Below, in pieces: positions 1 through 10,610 of a DNA stretch of 64,000 nucleotides. Each line of letters starts with the position of its first letter. Position 1 is the first letter of the stretch. A model generated the notes under the pieces. The model ran no database searches, had not been told where the DNA came from, and worked only from the letters and a program-made list of their open reading frames with translations. This DNA is from Brachionus manjavacas (taxonomy: Eukaryota > Rotifera > Eurotatoria > Ploima > Brachionidae), in assembly GCA_019054805.1 (NCBI GenBank), contig JAHQIY010000017.1:310001-374000 (forward strand). Direction: 5' to 3'. A program made the translations under genes and the position numbers.

Positions 1-3000
1 TTAAAATCAGGCCTTTGAGTAAGATTTGGAAAAACAATTTCATAACTTGTATGAGAGAAATGAAATTGGTTTTCCATATCTAATTCAAAAGCCTGATTTC
101 AGTCTTGAGCTTAATTAAGTAACTAAAAGGAAGCAAAAATCAGGCTTTTGATTAGGAAATGGGAGAACAATTTCATAACTTGTATGAGAGAAGTGAAATT
201 GGTTTTCCATAATTGTTTCAAAAGCCTGATTTTTATCTAAAGTTCATACAAGTACCTAAAAGCACAAAAAAATCAGGCTTTTAATAAGACATGGTAAAAA
301 TAATTTCATAACTTGTATGAGAGAAGTGAAATTGGTTTTCCATATTTTATTCAAAAGCCTGATTTCAGTTTTGGGCAAATTTTAGCATAAAAACCCAAAA
401 TTAAAATCAGGCTTTTGAATAAGATGTGGTAAAAACAATTTAATAACTTGTATAAGAGAAGTGAAATTGGTTTTCCATATTTTATTCAAAAGCCTGATTT
501 CAGTCTTGAGCTTAATTAAGTAACTAAAAGAAAACAAAAATCAGGCTTTTTAATAAGACATGGTAAAATAATTTCATAACTTGTATGAGAGAAGTGAAAT
601 TGGTTTTCCATATTCTATTCAAAAGCCTGATTTCAGTTTTGGGCAAATTTTAGCATAAAAACCCAAAATTAAAATCAGGCCTTTGAGTAAGATTTGGAAA
701 AACAATTTCATAACTTGTATGAGAGAAATGAAATTGGTTTTCCATATCTAATTCAAAAGCCTGATTTCAGTCTTGAGCTTAATTAAGTAACTAAAAGGAA
801 GCAAAAATCAGGCTTTTGATTAGGAAATGGGAGAACAATTTCATAACTTGTATGAGAGAAGTGAAATTGGTTTTCCATAATTGTTTCAAAAAGCCTGATT
901 TTTATCTAAAGTTCATACAAGTACCTAAAAGCACAAAAAAATCAGGCTTTTAATAAGACATGGTAAAAATAATTTCATAACTTGTATGAGAGAAGTGAAA
1001 TTGGTTTTCCATATTCTATTCAAAAGCCTGATTTCAGTTTTGGGCAAATTTTAGCATAAAAACCCAAAATTAAAATCATGCCTTTGAGTAAGACATGGAA
1101 AAACAATTTCATAACTTGTATGAGAGAAGTGAAATTGGTTTTCCATATCTAATTCAAAAGCCTGATTTCAGTCTTGAGCTTAATTAAGTAACTAAAAAGA
1201 AACAAAAATCAGGCTTTTTAATAAGACATGGTAAAAATAATTTCATAACTTGTATGAGAGAAGTGAAATTGGTTTTCCATATTCTATTCAAAAGCCTGAT
1301 TTCAGTTTTGGGCAAATTTTAGCATAAAAACCCAAAATTAAAATCAGGCCTTTGAGTAAGATTTGGAAAAACAATTTCATAACTTGTATGAGAGAAATGA
1401 AATTGGTTTTCCATATTCTATTCAAAAGCCTGATTTCAGTCTTGAGCTTAATTAAGTAACTAAAAGGAAGCAAAAATCAGGCTTTTGATTAGGAAATGGG
1501 AGAACAATTTCATAACTTGTATGAGAGAAGTGAAATTGGTTTTCCATAATTGTTTCAAAAGCCTGATTTTTATCTAAAGTTCATACAAGTACCTAAAAGC
1601 ACAAAAAAATCAGGCTTTTAATAAGACATGGTAAAAATAATTTCATAACTTGTATGAGAGAAGTGAAATTGGTTTTCCATATTCTATTCAAAAGCGTGAT
1701 TTCAGTTTTGGGCAAATTTTAGCATAAAAACCCAAAATTAAAATCAGGCCTTTGAGTAAGATTTGGAAAAACAATTTCATAACTTGTATGAGAGAAATGA
1801 AATTGGTTTTCCATATCTAATTCAAAAGCCTGATTTCAGTCTTGAGCTTAATTAAGTAACTAAAAAGAAACAAAAATCAGGCTTTTTAATAAGACATGGT
1901 AAAATAATTTCATAACTTGTATGAGAGAAGTGAAATTGGTTTTCCATATTCTATTCAAAAGCCTGATTTCAGTTTTGGGCAAATTTTAGCATAAAAACCC
2001 AAAATTAAAATCAGGCCTTTGAGTAAGATTTGGAAAAACAATTTCATAACTTGTATGAGAGAAATGAAATTGGTTTTCCATATCTAATTCAAAAGCCTGA
2101 TTTCAGTCTTGAGCTTAATTAAGTAACTAAAGGAAGCAAAAATCAGGCTTTTGATTAGGAAATGGGAGAACAATTTCATAACTTGTATGAGAGAAGTGAA
2201 ATTGGTTTTCCATAATTGTTTCAAAAGCCTGATTTTTATCTAAAGTTCATACAAGTACCTAAAAGCACAAAAAAATCAGGCTTTTAATAAGACATGGTAA
2301 AAATAATTTCATAACTTGTATGAGAGAAGTGAAATTGGTTTTCCATATTCTATTCAAAAGCCTGATTTCAGTTTTGGGCAAATTTTAGCATAAAAACCCA
2401 AAATTAAAATCAGGCCTTTGAGTAAGATATGGAAAAACAATTTCATAACTTGTATGAGAGAAGTGAAATTGGTTTTCCATATCTAATTCAAAAGCCTGAT
2501 TTCAGTCTTGAGCTTAATTAAGTAACTAAAAAGAAACAAAAATCAGGCTTTTTAATAAGACATGGTAAAATAATTTCATAACTTGTATGAGAGAAGTGAA
2601 ATTGGTTTTCCATATTCTATTCAAAAGCCTGATTTCAGTTTTGGGCAAATTTTAGCATAAAAACCCAAAATTAAAATCATTCCTTTGAGTAAGAATTTGA
2701 AAAACAATTTCATAACTTCTATTAGAGAAGTAAAATTGGTTTTCTATATCTTATTCAAAAGCCTGATTTCAGTCTTGAAACTTAATTAAGTAACTAAAAA
2801 GAAACAAAAATCAGGCTTTTTAATAAGACATGGTAAAATAATTTCATAACTTGTATGAGAGAAGTGAAATTGGTTTTCCATATTCTATTCAAAACCCTGA
2901 TTTCAGTTTTGGGCAAATTTTAGCATAAAAACCCAAAATTAAAATCAGGCCTTTGAGTAAGATTTGGAAAAACAATTTCATAACTTGTATGAGAGAAATG

Positions 3001-6000
3001 AAATTGGTTTTCCATATCTAATTCAAAAGCCTGATTTCAGTCTTGAGCTTAATTAAGTAACTAAAAGGAAGCAAAAATCAGGCTTTTGATTAGGAAATGG
3101 GAGAACAATTTCATAACTTGTATGAGAGAAGTGAAATTGGTTTACCATAATTGTTTCAAAAGCCTGATTTTTATCTAAAGTTCATACAAGTACCTAAAAG
3201 CACAAAAAAATCAGGCTTTTAATAAGACATGGTAAAAATAATTTCATAACTTGTATGAGAGAAGTGAAATTGGTTTTCCATATTCTATTCAAAAGCCTGA
3301 TTTCAGTTTTGGGCAAATTTTAGCATAAAAACCCAAAATTAAAATCAGGCCTTTGAGTAAGATTTGGAAAAACAATTTCATAACTTGTATGAGAGAAGTG
3401 AAATTGGTTTTCCATAATTGTTTCAAAAGCCTGATTTTTATCAAAAGTTCATTCAAGTACCTAAAAGCACAAAAAAATCAGGCTTTTTAATAAGACATGG
3501 TAAAAATAATTTCATTTTTTTGTGCTTTTAGGTACTTGAATGAACTTTTGATAAAAATCAGGCTTTTGAAACAATTATGGTAAACCAATTTCACTTCTCT
3601 CATACAAGTTATGAAATTGTTCTCCCATTTCCTAATCAAAAGCCTGATTTTTGCTTCCTTTTAGTTACTTAATTAAGCTCAAGACTGAAATCAGGCTTTT
3701 GAATTAGATATGGAAAACCAATTTCATTTCTCTCATACAAGTTATGAAATTGTTTTTCCAAATCTTACTCAAAGGCCTGATTTTAATTTTGGGTTTTTAT
3801 GCTAAAATTTGCCCAAAACTGAAATCAGGCTTTTGAATAGAATATGGAAAACCAATTTCACTTCTCTCATACAAGTTATGAAATTATTTTACCATGTCTT
3901 ATTAAAAAGCCTGATTTTTGTTTCTTTTTAGTTACTTAATTAAGCTCAAGACTGATATCAGGATTTTGAATTAAATATAGAAAACCAATTTTACTTTTCT
4001 AATAGAAGTTATAAAATTGTTATTCCATGTCTTACTCAAACCTGATTTTAATTTTGGGTTTTTATGCTAAAATTTGCCAAAAACTGAAATCAGGCTTTTG
4101 AATAGAATATGGAAAACCAATTTCACTTCTCTCATACAAGTTATGAAATTATTTTTACCATGTCTTATTAAAAGCCTGATTTTGTTTCTTTTTAGTTACT
4201 TAATTAAGCTCAAGACTGAAATCAGGCTTTTGAATTAGATATGGAAAACCAATTTCATTTTCTCTCATACAAGTTATGAAATTGTTTTTCCAAATCTTAC
4301 TCAAAAGGCCTGATTTTAATTTTGGGTTTATGCTAAAATTTGCCAAAACTGAAATCAGGCTTTTGAATAGAATATGGAAAACCAATTTCACTTCTCTCAT
4401 ACAAGTTATGAAATTATTTTTACCATGTCTTATTAAAAGCCTGATTTTTTTGTGCTTTTAGGTACTTGTATGAACTTTAGATAAAAATCAGGCTTTTGAA
4501 ACAATTATGGAAAAACAATTTCATAACTTGTATGAGAGAAATGAAATTGGTTTTCCATATCTAATTCAAAAGCCTGATTTCAGTCTTGAGCTTAATTAAG
4601 TAACTAAAAAGAAACAAAAATCAGGCTTTTAATAAGACATGGTAAAAATAATTTCATAACTTGTATGAGAGAAGTGAAATTGGTTTTCCATATTCTATTC
4701 AAAAGCCTGATTTCAGTTTTGGGCAAATTTTAGCATAAAAACCCAAAATTAAAATCAGGCCTTTGAGTAAGATATGGAAAAACAATTTCATAACTTGTAT
4801 GAGAGAAGTGAAATTGGTTTTCCATATCTAATTCAAAAGCCTGATTTCAGTCTTGAGCTTAATTAAGTAACTAAAAAGAAACAAAAATCAGGCTTTTTAA
4901 TAAGACATGGTAAAATAATTTCATAACTTGTATGAGAGAAGTGAAATTGGTTTTCCATATTCTATTCAAAAGCCTGATTTCAGATTTGGGCAAATTTTAG
5001 CATAAAAACCATAAATTAAAATCAGGCCTTTGAGAAAGATTTGGAAAAACAATTTAATAAGTTGTAAGAGAGAAGTGAAATTGGTTTTCATATTTTTTTT
5101 AAAAGCCTGATTTCAGTCTTGAGCTTAATTAAGTAACTAAAAGGAAACAAAAATCAGCTTTTTGATTAGGAAATGGGAGAACAACTTCATAACTTGTATG
5201 AGAGGAGTGAAATTGGTTTACCATAATTGTTTCAAAAAGCCTGATTTTTTATCTAAAAAGTTCATACAAGTACATAAAAGCACAAAAAAATCAGGCTTTT
5301 AATAAGACATGGTAAAAATAATTTCATAACTTGTATGAGAGAAGTGAAATTGGTTTTCCATATTATATTCAAAAGCCTGATTTCAGTTTTGGGCAAATTT
5401 TTAGCATAAAAACCCAAAATTAAAATCAGGCCTTTGAGTAAGATTTGGAAAAACAATTTCATAACTTGTATGAGAGAAGTGAAATTGGTTTTCCATAATT
5501 ATTTCAAAAACCTGATTTTTTATCAAAAGTTCATTCAAGTACCTAAAAGCACAAAAAAATCAGGCTTTTTAATAAGACATGGTAAAAATAATTTCATAAC
5601 TTGTATGAGAGAAGTGAAATTGGTTTTCCATATTCTATTCAAAAGCCTGATTTCAGTTTTGGGCAAATTAAAGCATAAAAACCCAAAATTAAAATCAGGC
5701 CTTTGAGTAAGATTTGGAAAAACAATTTCATAACTTGTATGAGAGAAATGAAATTGGTTTTCCATATCTAATTCAAAAGCCTGATTTCAGTCTTGAGCTT
5801 AATTAAGTAACTAAAAGGAAGCAAAAATCAGGCTTTTGATTAGGAAATGGGAGAACAATTTCATAACTTGTATGAGAGAAGTGAAATTGGTTTTCCATAA
5901 TTGTTTCAAAAGCCTGATTTTTATCTAAAAGTTCATACAAGTACCTAAAAGCACAAAAAAATCAGGCTTTTAATAAGACATGGTAAAAATAATTTCATAA

Positions 6001-6240
6001 CTTGTATGAGAGAAGTGAAATTGGTTTTCCATATTCTATTCAAAAGCCTGATTTCAGTTTTGGGCAAATTTTAGCATAAAAACCCAAAATTAAAATCAGG
6101 CCTTTGAGTAAGATTTGGAAAAACAATTTCATAACTTGTATGAGAGAAATGAAATTGGTTTTCCATATCTAATTCAAAAGCCTGATTTCAGTCTTGAGCT
6201 TAATTAAGTAACTAAAAAGAAACAAAAATCAGGCTTTTGA
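1..6240. repeat. Satellite array of ~133-bp palindromic monomers
   Basis: Each monomer is an inverted repeat of about 95 bp. It opens with AAATCAGGCTTTT-type sequence, closes with CAAAAGCCTGATTT, and has a centre around AACTTGTATGAGAG. Three spacers alternate: one with CTTGAGCTTAATTAAG, one with GTACCTAAAAGCAC, one with GGGCAAATTTTAGC. Monomers form 3-mer units of about 400 bp and 2-mer units of about 267 bp; unit starts near 673, 1075, 1346, 1745, 2011, 2413, 2680, 2947 and 3349 show the alternation. About 47 monomers fit. Copies are nearly identical in the middle. Short open frames here are by-products of the repeat, with no sign of a protein. The array is cut by the left edge of the window. 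Confidence 0.95.
3514..4508 (-). repeat. Inverted block inside the satellite array
   Basis: From about 3514 the array continues as the reverse complement of the preceding units: the GTGCTTTTAGGTACTTG spacer appears instead of CAAGTACCTAAAAGCAC. It returns to the first orientation near 4508. The left switch falls just after TAATTTCAT, inside a monomer; the right switch falls in the arm of a palindromic monomer. Because each monomer is itself a palindrome, pairing between arms could have produced the flip. An assembly artefact is the other possibility. Confidence 0.85.
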
Positions 6241-6363
6241 ATTAGACATGGTAAAAATTATTTCATTACATATTTGACATAAGTGAAAATGATTTTCCAT
6301 TTTTTATTCACATGCTTGATTTTAGTCTTGAGCAAATTTAAGTAAATAAAACTTAAAAATTGT
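6241..6363. repeat. Degenerate edge copy of the satellite
   Basis: The last monomer (ATGGTAAAAATTATTTC ... AAAATGATTTTCCAT ... GCTTGATTTTAGTCTTGAGC) is visibly more diverged than the inner ones, after which repeat identity stops. Diverged edge copies are expected when unequal exchange homogenises only the interior of an array. Confidence 0.7.
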
Positions 6364-6563
6364 CAGATTTTTTATGTAAAATATAAAAAAAATAATTTTT
6401 TTTATTTATAATCTTTGATTACATTTTAAAATATTTTTTTTTAATTTAGTTTTGTCAATTTTACCATTTTTCGACATTCAAATCAAATTTCAACTTCGAT
6501 GGAACTGCTTTTTCAGGTAGTATAAATTATTGGATGTATTTCTTATGAAATTCGTTTTCTTAA

Positions 6564-6760
6564 CCTCTAGACTGATGGCTGATATTTTTCTTTTAAAGTC
6601 TCTAATTATCTGACTTCTTTAAATTTTATAAAATTAATAATAAAATTCATTTTTTAATAATATAAAATTTAAAGAAGTAAGAAATTAAAAGATAGCTTAA
6701 TTTAATCTTAAGCTTAATCCTTTTTTATAAATAGCAGATAAATATCATAGCCATTAGAGG
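6564..6760. repeat. Fold-back (MITE-like) element
   Basis: The outer arms CCTCTAGACTGATGGCTGATA and the complement of GATATCATAGCCATTAGAGG-like sequence pair imperfectly. Inside them, 6613-6630 and 6661-6678 form a perfect 18-bp inverted repeat (ACTTCTTTAAATTTTATA) with a 30-bp spacer. There is no coding capacity. It looks like a small non-autonomous fold-back element; target duplications were not identified. Confidence 0.5.
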
Positions 6761-6762
6761 GA

Positions 6763-7330
6763 GAATGAATTCTTTAGCTCTGTAGGTAGGACATTTTCGG
6801 GCCGTACGCGTGGGACCGTACGTTAATATTCCTGCACATTAATAAATAAATTAGGGCTGCCCACCCAGTAAGATTTCCGACAATGACATTGAGGCTTAAC
6901 GACCCGAAGTGATCATTACCTTGAGGTTGACTTAACGACTCATCTCTCATTGTATGCATGTGGCTCGGGAGCCCAAGGAGGCGCCTAAGTCGAGAACTTC
7001 ATGTTCTAGCTGACTTTTGATCGAGTAGGCGAATCTGGAAGGCGAACTGAGATCATGCAAGGTTTCGAGAACAATATGATCTTTAGAGTTTTTAACCGGT
7101 CGTAAAAAATCTTTAATTCTTCATTTATTTTAAAATTTTTTTAATTCGGATGGACACTTAATCGGGTAAATGTGTAGAGGGATTCGATTTTTATCAATTT
7201 CTTTTACCGCTTGTTTCACAATAACTCGGTCTATTGAGAAATTACTTACTAAAGAGTTGATAGGAGGAAGTCTTGTGCTCGAAGTTAACTCGGTTGGTGT
7301 CTGTCCTAGGTTTTTTTCAAATCAATATAC
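6763..7330 (+). other. GC-richer island with a tRNA-like A box; possible SINE
   Basis: This stretch is clearly richer in G and C than its surroundings and has no convincing reading frame. At 6773-6791, TAGCTCTGTAGGTAGGACA matches the tRNA D-arm/A-box consensus (TAGCTCAGTNGGTAGAGCA) at nearly every position. No good B box follows at the usual distance, so an active tRNA gene is unlikely. A degenerate tRNA-derived SINE or another structured relic is possible. No second copy was found in the window. From 7331 to 7812 the sequence returns to plain AT-rich DNA in which I see nothing. Confidence 0.35.
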
Positions 7331-7812
7331 GAAAAAATGATATGATGCAATAGACGCAAGCAAACAATTTGTCTTTCAACACGAATGGTTATCAAAACAG
7401 AAGATTTTTTTTATTAATTGTTTTTGTTAAATCTTTAATTTTTTGTTTTTTTTTTTATTTTTAATTATTTTAAATTAAATTTAGATTGATAAATAAATAA
7501 TCACAATATCAAATCTTTTTTTTGTATTAAATCAGTTGCTAATTATCGAAGAAAATTTATGAAAAAACATCATAGAATGCATAGAATTATGCTGTGTCAA
7601 TTATCACTCAAAGAATTATCTGCTTTTCACCGTGAATACAAAAATAAACTTTTTAATTTATATTTTTGAATAAATTGTTAATAAATGATTTTTAATAAAT
7701 TTTTTTTTTATTTCTTTTTTACAGTAATAACAAACTGTTTTAAATTTATTTTTACCACCTCTTTTATAAATCGTTTTGATTTTTTTACTTTAGATAATAT
7801 ACAAAAATTAAC

Positions 7813-9169
7813 ATGGTTAACCCAGCGAAACTCATTAAAAAGGATATCAGAGCCCTGCTCCCAAAAGCTTTTCATGAATTCAACAAAATTCATGGGGTTG
7901 GCGCATTAAACGCTCGAAAATTCAAAGAATTAATGAAAAGTATCCTATTTTTCATTATTTTAATTTTATTAATTTTTAATTTAATTAGAAAAAGGTTTAA
8001 AATTTGACAAAAGTGACGAAGAAAAAGCCAACTTATCGAAAGAAAAAGGCTTGGTCAATTTTTGGGTGGAGTACGATGGTAAAGAAACTTTTAAAATAAG
8101 AGAATATGACGACGCGGTTTCACATGTCCTCAAATTCAAAAGTCATGAACTTGACTTAGAGGTAAATTTAAAAGTACTTTTTCTTTTGGTAATTTTTCAT
8201 TATTTTTTGTTAAGAGTGAATCTTTGTATTCGGAAAATCGAACGTTAAGTACTGTTTGTGATTCGAAAAAAGTATTTTTTATCTACTAATTTTATTTATC
8301 TTTAAATTATTTTTTAATAGATGTCAAATCGTGATCTGGATAAGGAACGAATTAAAAACTGTTTCCTTAAATGCAAAAGCTGATGGGAAATGAGCTTGGC
8401 ATTGAGAACATTGATGAAATGAACGAATATTGCACTAGTTAGTTTTACATATAATTAGAAGAATTTTTTTGTAATTTTTTATATTTATTAATTAAGTCAA
8501 TAATATTGAACTTCCAGGCTTTCAAATGGATGATTCAATATATTCAAGAAATATTGTCGGCTTTGATATCTTTCAAGGCATCTTCACCATAAAACAAAAT
8601 GATAAAACGGAAGATGAAATGAAATCGATTAGAATTGCAAATAAAAATGTCAAATCGAGTATCACAATATCAAAACTAAGTGAATTTCAAGGCAAAGATG
8701 ATAAAGATAAGCAACCCGAGATTATTGTCTCGTCAGAAGAAATTTCAAAAGAAACGACATCTGAAATAAAAGTAATGCTTTAACAAATTTTAAATATTAA
8801 TGAACTTTAAATATTTTTAGGAAATTCCCGAATATGTCCACCAAGACGATATTTATTTCGACTTTGATGAAATTTTGGACACGAGAGTCCGAAAAAATAA
8901 GCGTCAGGCAAAAATTAAGTGGTCCAAACTCGGCGGAATAGATTTCAAACCGTATTATTTATTTTAACTAAAAAAAAATTTCGTTTTTAGTTTTATAATT
9001 CTTTTTCAATAGTACTTGGGAGAATTTTTCAATGATAAATCCTGGCTTTCAAAATGAAAGACCTGAGAGACCAGCAAAAGAAGATAGTGCAATTGTCCAT
9101 ATTTCTGACATGCAAAGTCAGAAAGGAACTTTGAATGAATTCAAAAAAAGGCGAAAATACAAATTTTAA
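7813..9169 (+). CDS. Unrecognised six-exon protein (about 297 aa)
   Basis: Splice signals and frame give exons 7813-7939, 7995-8161, 8380-8437, 8518-8771, 8821-8951 and 9013-9169, which sum to 298 codons including the stop. Starting exon 3 at the AG at 8378-8379 keeps one open frame; the stronger-looking acceptor at 8319-8320 would lead into a stop. The N-terminus begins MVNPAKLIKKDIRALLPKAF. The protein is rich in charged residues and ends in a basic KKRRKYKF tail. A central acidic stretch (VHQDDIYFDFDEILD) is followed by a basic one (RVRKNKRQAKIKW), which would suit a nuclear protein. I cannot assign a family. It lies 660 bp upstream of the transposon's JAMM gene and could be a host gene or a cargo gene of that element. 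Confidence 0.65.
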
Positions 9170-9828
9170 ATGAATAGATTTTATTTTTAGTTTTATTTTA
9201 AAATAAAATATTGATCATGAATCGTCATCTTCTAGAATTTTCTTCTTTCGCTTTCACTTTTAACTTATAAGTCTTCAATTGCCTCAATTTTTAATTATAA
9301 AAGAATTTTTTAAATCTTTAATGCTTAAAGCGACCATAAATATGTTGATAAAAATGAAAAAATTCCATTTACAACAAAAAAACTAAGAAATTAGGTATTT
9401 TTTTTATTCAAAAATTTTTAAAATGAAATTTTAAAAATTTTAAACTAAATTAATCAATTTTTGAGTCAACTCTAGAATGAAAGCGTTGTGAGTTATAAAT
9501 AATAGATCAGGCAGACCAGAAGAAAAAAAAATGGTTTATTTTTCTATTATAATTTTTATTACCAATAAATAATTAAAAAAAAATAAAACAATCAATAAAT
9601 ATTTTAAATTGAATCTTGTTCATTTTTTTAAAGAAATTATTTTCTTTAAAATTTTCAATAAATAATTCAAAAAGCTCATAAATAGGCTTCTTTTATAATT
9701 TTATTTTACTTCTTTTTAATTAGAGTTCCCGCTTAGAGACGAAATAAATTTTGTTGTTTTTGAATTTAATATATTAAATTATTAATTATTCTACTTTATT
9801 TTTAGAAAATTAGAAATTTAAACCGAAA
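9170..9828. other. AT-rich spacer before the JAMM gene
   Basis: The spacer is very AT-rich and non-coding. It holds the first copy of the shared upstream motif at 9612-9650. It probably contains the left end of the transposon, but no terminal inverted repeat matching the 17000 region could be seen. Confidence 0.5.
9612..9650 (+). promoter_or_regulatory. Shared upstream motif, copy 1 (JAMM gene)
   Basis: AATCTTGTTCATTTTTTTAA is followed by the palindromic TTAAAGAAATTATTTTCTTT. The same pair of blocks recurs at 10506-10555. Here it lies 179 bp before the JAMM start codon. Recurrence ahead of two genes of one element suggests a common promoter or protein-binding site; the role is inferred. Confidence 0.45.
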
Positions 9829-10374
9829 ATGTCCATACATATATCTAATATAATTAATGATCCACAAACAATGCATTTATCCTATGAAATGGGAGGTGTT
9901 TTCGAATTAGATACAAGAAATATCACCAATATTCAGAACGGAAGTCCAGAAACACTGTTCCTGGAATCAATTCCAATATTTCCTATATCCGATGAACTAA
10001 TTTCATGGCATACGCATCCAATTTCGTCGAATATCAGGAAAAATAACTATCAAGGACAGTTTGACGAAAATGAAATTAAAATTCATTTTGACGCATTTCC
10101 ATCGCCAATCGATATTGAAAACTTACTGAAAGCAGCCTTTCATTATGAAGCTGACACTCAGGAAATTATCTTTTCTGAAGAAGGCAACTTTATAATTCAA
10201 ACATTTATTTTTTCCAATCAACAATTGGATGAAATAAAAAAAAAAGAAATAGAAGAAGATATAAACAATATTTGTGATGTAATGTCGAATATCTCAGTGT
10301 CTTCTCATAATTGCGAAAGCATTTCTGTGGAGAATATAGTCGAAGACTATCTAGCAGATTTCGAAAAATTCTAA
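9829..10374 (+). CDS. JAMM/MPN-like metalloprotease, transposon-borne (181 aa)
   Basis: This is a single uninterrupted frame from an ATG preceded by AACCGAAA. The residues match the JAMM (JAB1/MPN) zinc-protease pattern: Glu20 in YEMGGVF, His61 and His63 in WHTHP, and Ser92 and Asp95 in FPSPID. The HxHP to SxxD gap is 28 residues, longer than the usual ten or so, so there is an insertion at the active-site edge. JAMM enzymes hydrolyse isopeptide bonds of ubiquitin-like proteins or process peptides; which applies here is unknown. The remainder is acidic, with a C-terminal tail of about 50 residues outside the expected fold. The gene sits upstream of the transposase in the same orientation and is the only coding part of the element with no interruption. 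Confidence 0.7.
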   Translation: MSIHISNIINDPQTMHLSYEMGGVFELDTRNITNIQNGSPETLFLESIPIFPISDELISWHTHPISSNIRKNNYQGQFDENEIKIHFDAFPSPIDIENLLKAAFHYEADTQEIIFSEEGNFIIQTFIFSNQQLDEIKKKEIEEDINNICDVMSNISVSSHNCESISVENIVEDYLADFEKF

Positions 10375-10505
10375 CATAAATTTTTTAAAATTAAGCATTT
10401 TTTTTAACTAATAATAACTTTAATAAATTGATTTAATAAAAATTATGTTTATACCCAACCCTGAACAAATTATATTGATGATTCATTTTAAATAAAATAT
10501 TTCAA

Positions 10506-10555
10506 AATCTTGTTCATTTTTTTAAAGAATTTTTAAAGAAATTATTTTCTTTAAA
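10506..10555 (+). promoter_or_regulatory. Shared upstream motif, copy 2 (transposase gene)
   Basis: This is the second copy of the block at 9612, with an 11-12 bp internal duplication of TTTTTAAAGAA. It ends 55 bp before the transposase ATG at 10611. A matching block was not found ahead of the third gene at 14039. Confidence 0.45.
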
Positions 10556-10610
10556 GCAAACTCTTTACATCTGAAAATTAAAAAAAATTTAAATTTTAGT
10601 ATTTATTAAA

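Noticed and set aside
1288-5765. Open frames of 60-90 codons on both strands in the satellite
   Set aside because: They repeat with the monomer, differ in frame from unit to unit and encode only low-complexity translations of the repeat.
3-6240. CRISPR-like array of repeats and spacers
   Set aside because: The 'spacers' are only three recurring sequences and the repeats are long palindromes; the setting is an animal nuclear genome.
6820-6850. TTAATATTCCTGCAC resembles a conserved stretch of bacterial-type 23S rRNA
   Set aside because: The flanking bases do not follow rRNA on either side, so a transferred rRNA fragment is not supported.
7685-7909. Forward frame overlapping exon 1 of the gene at 7813
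   Set aside because: Phe/Lys-rich low-complexity text in another frame; the frame from 7813 continues through six spliced exons.
8321-8379. Alternative exon 3 start giving a frame break in the 7813 gene
   Set aside because: The acceptor at 8378-8379 gives an uninterrupted frame into exon 4, so a frameshift need not be assumed.
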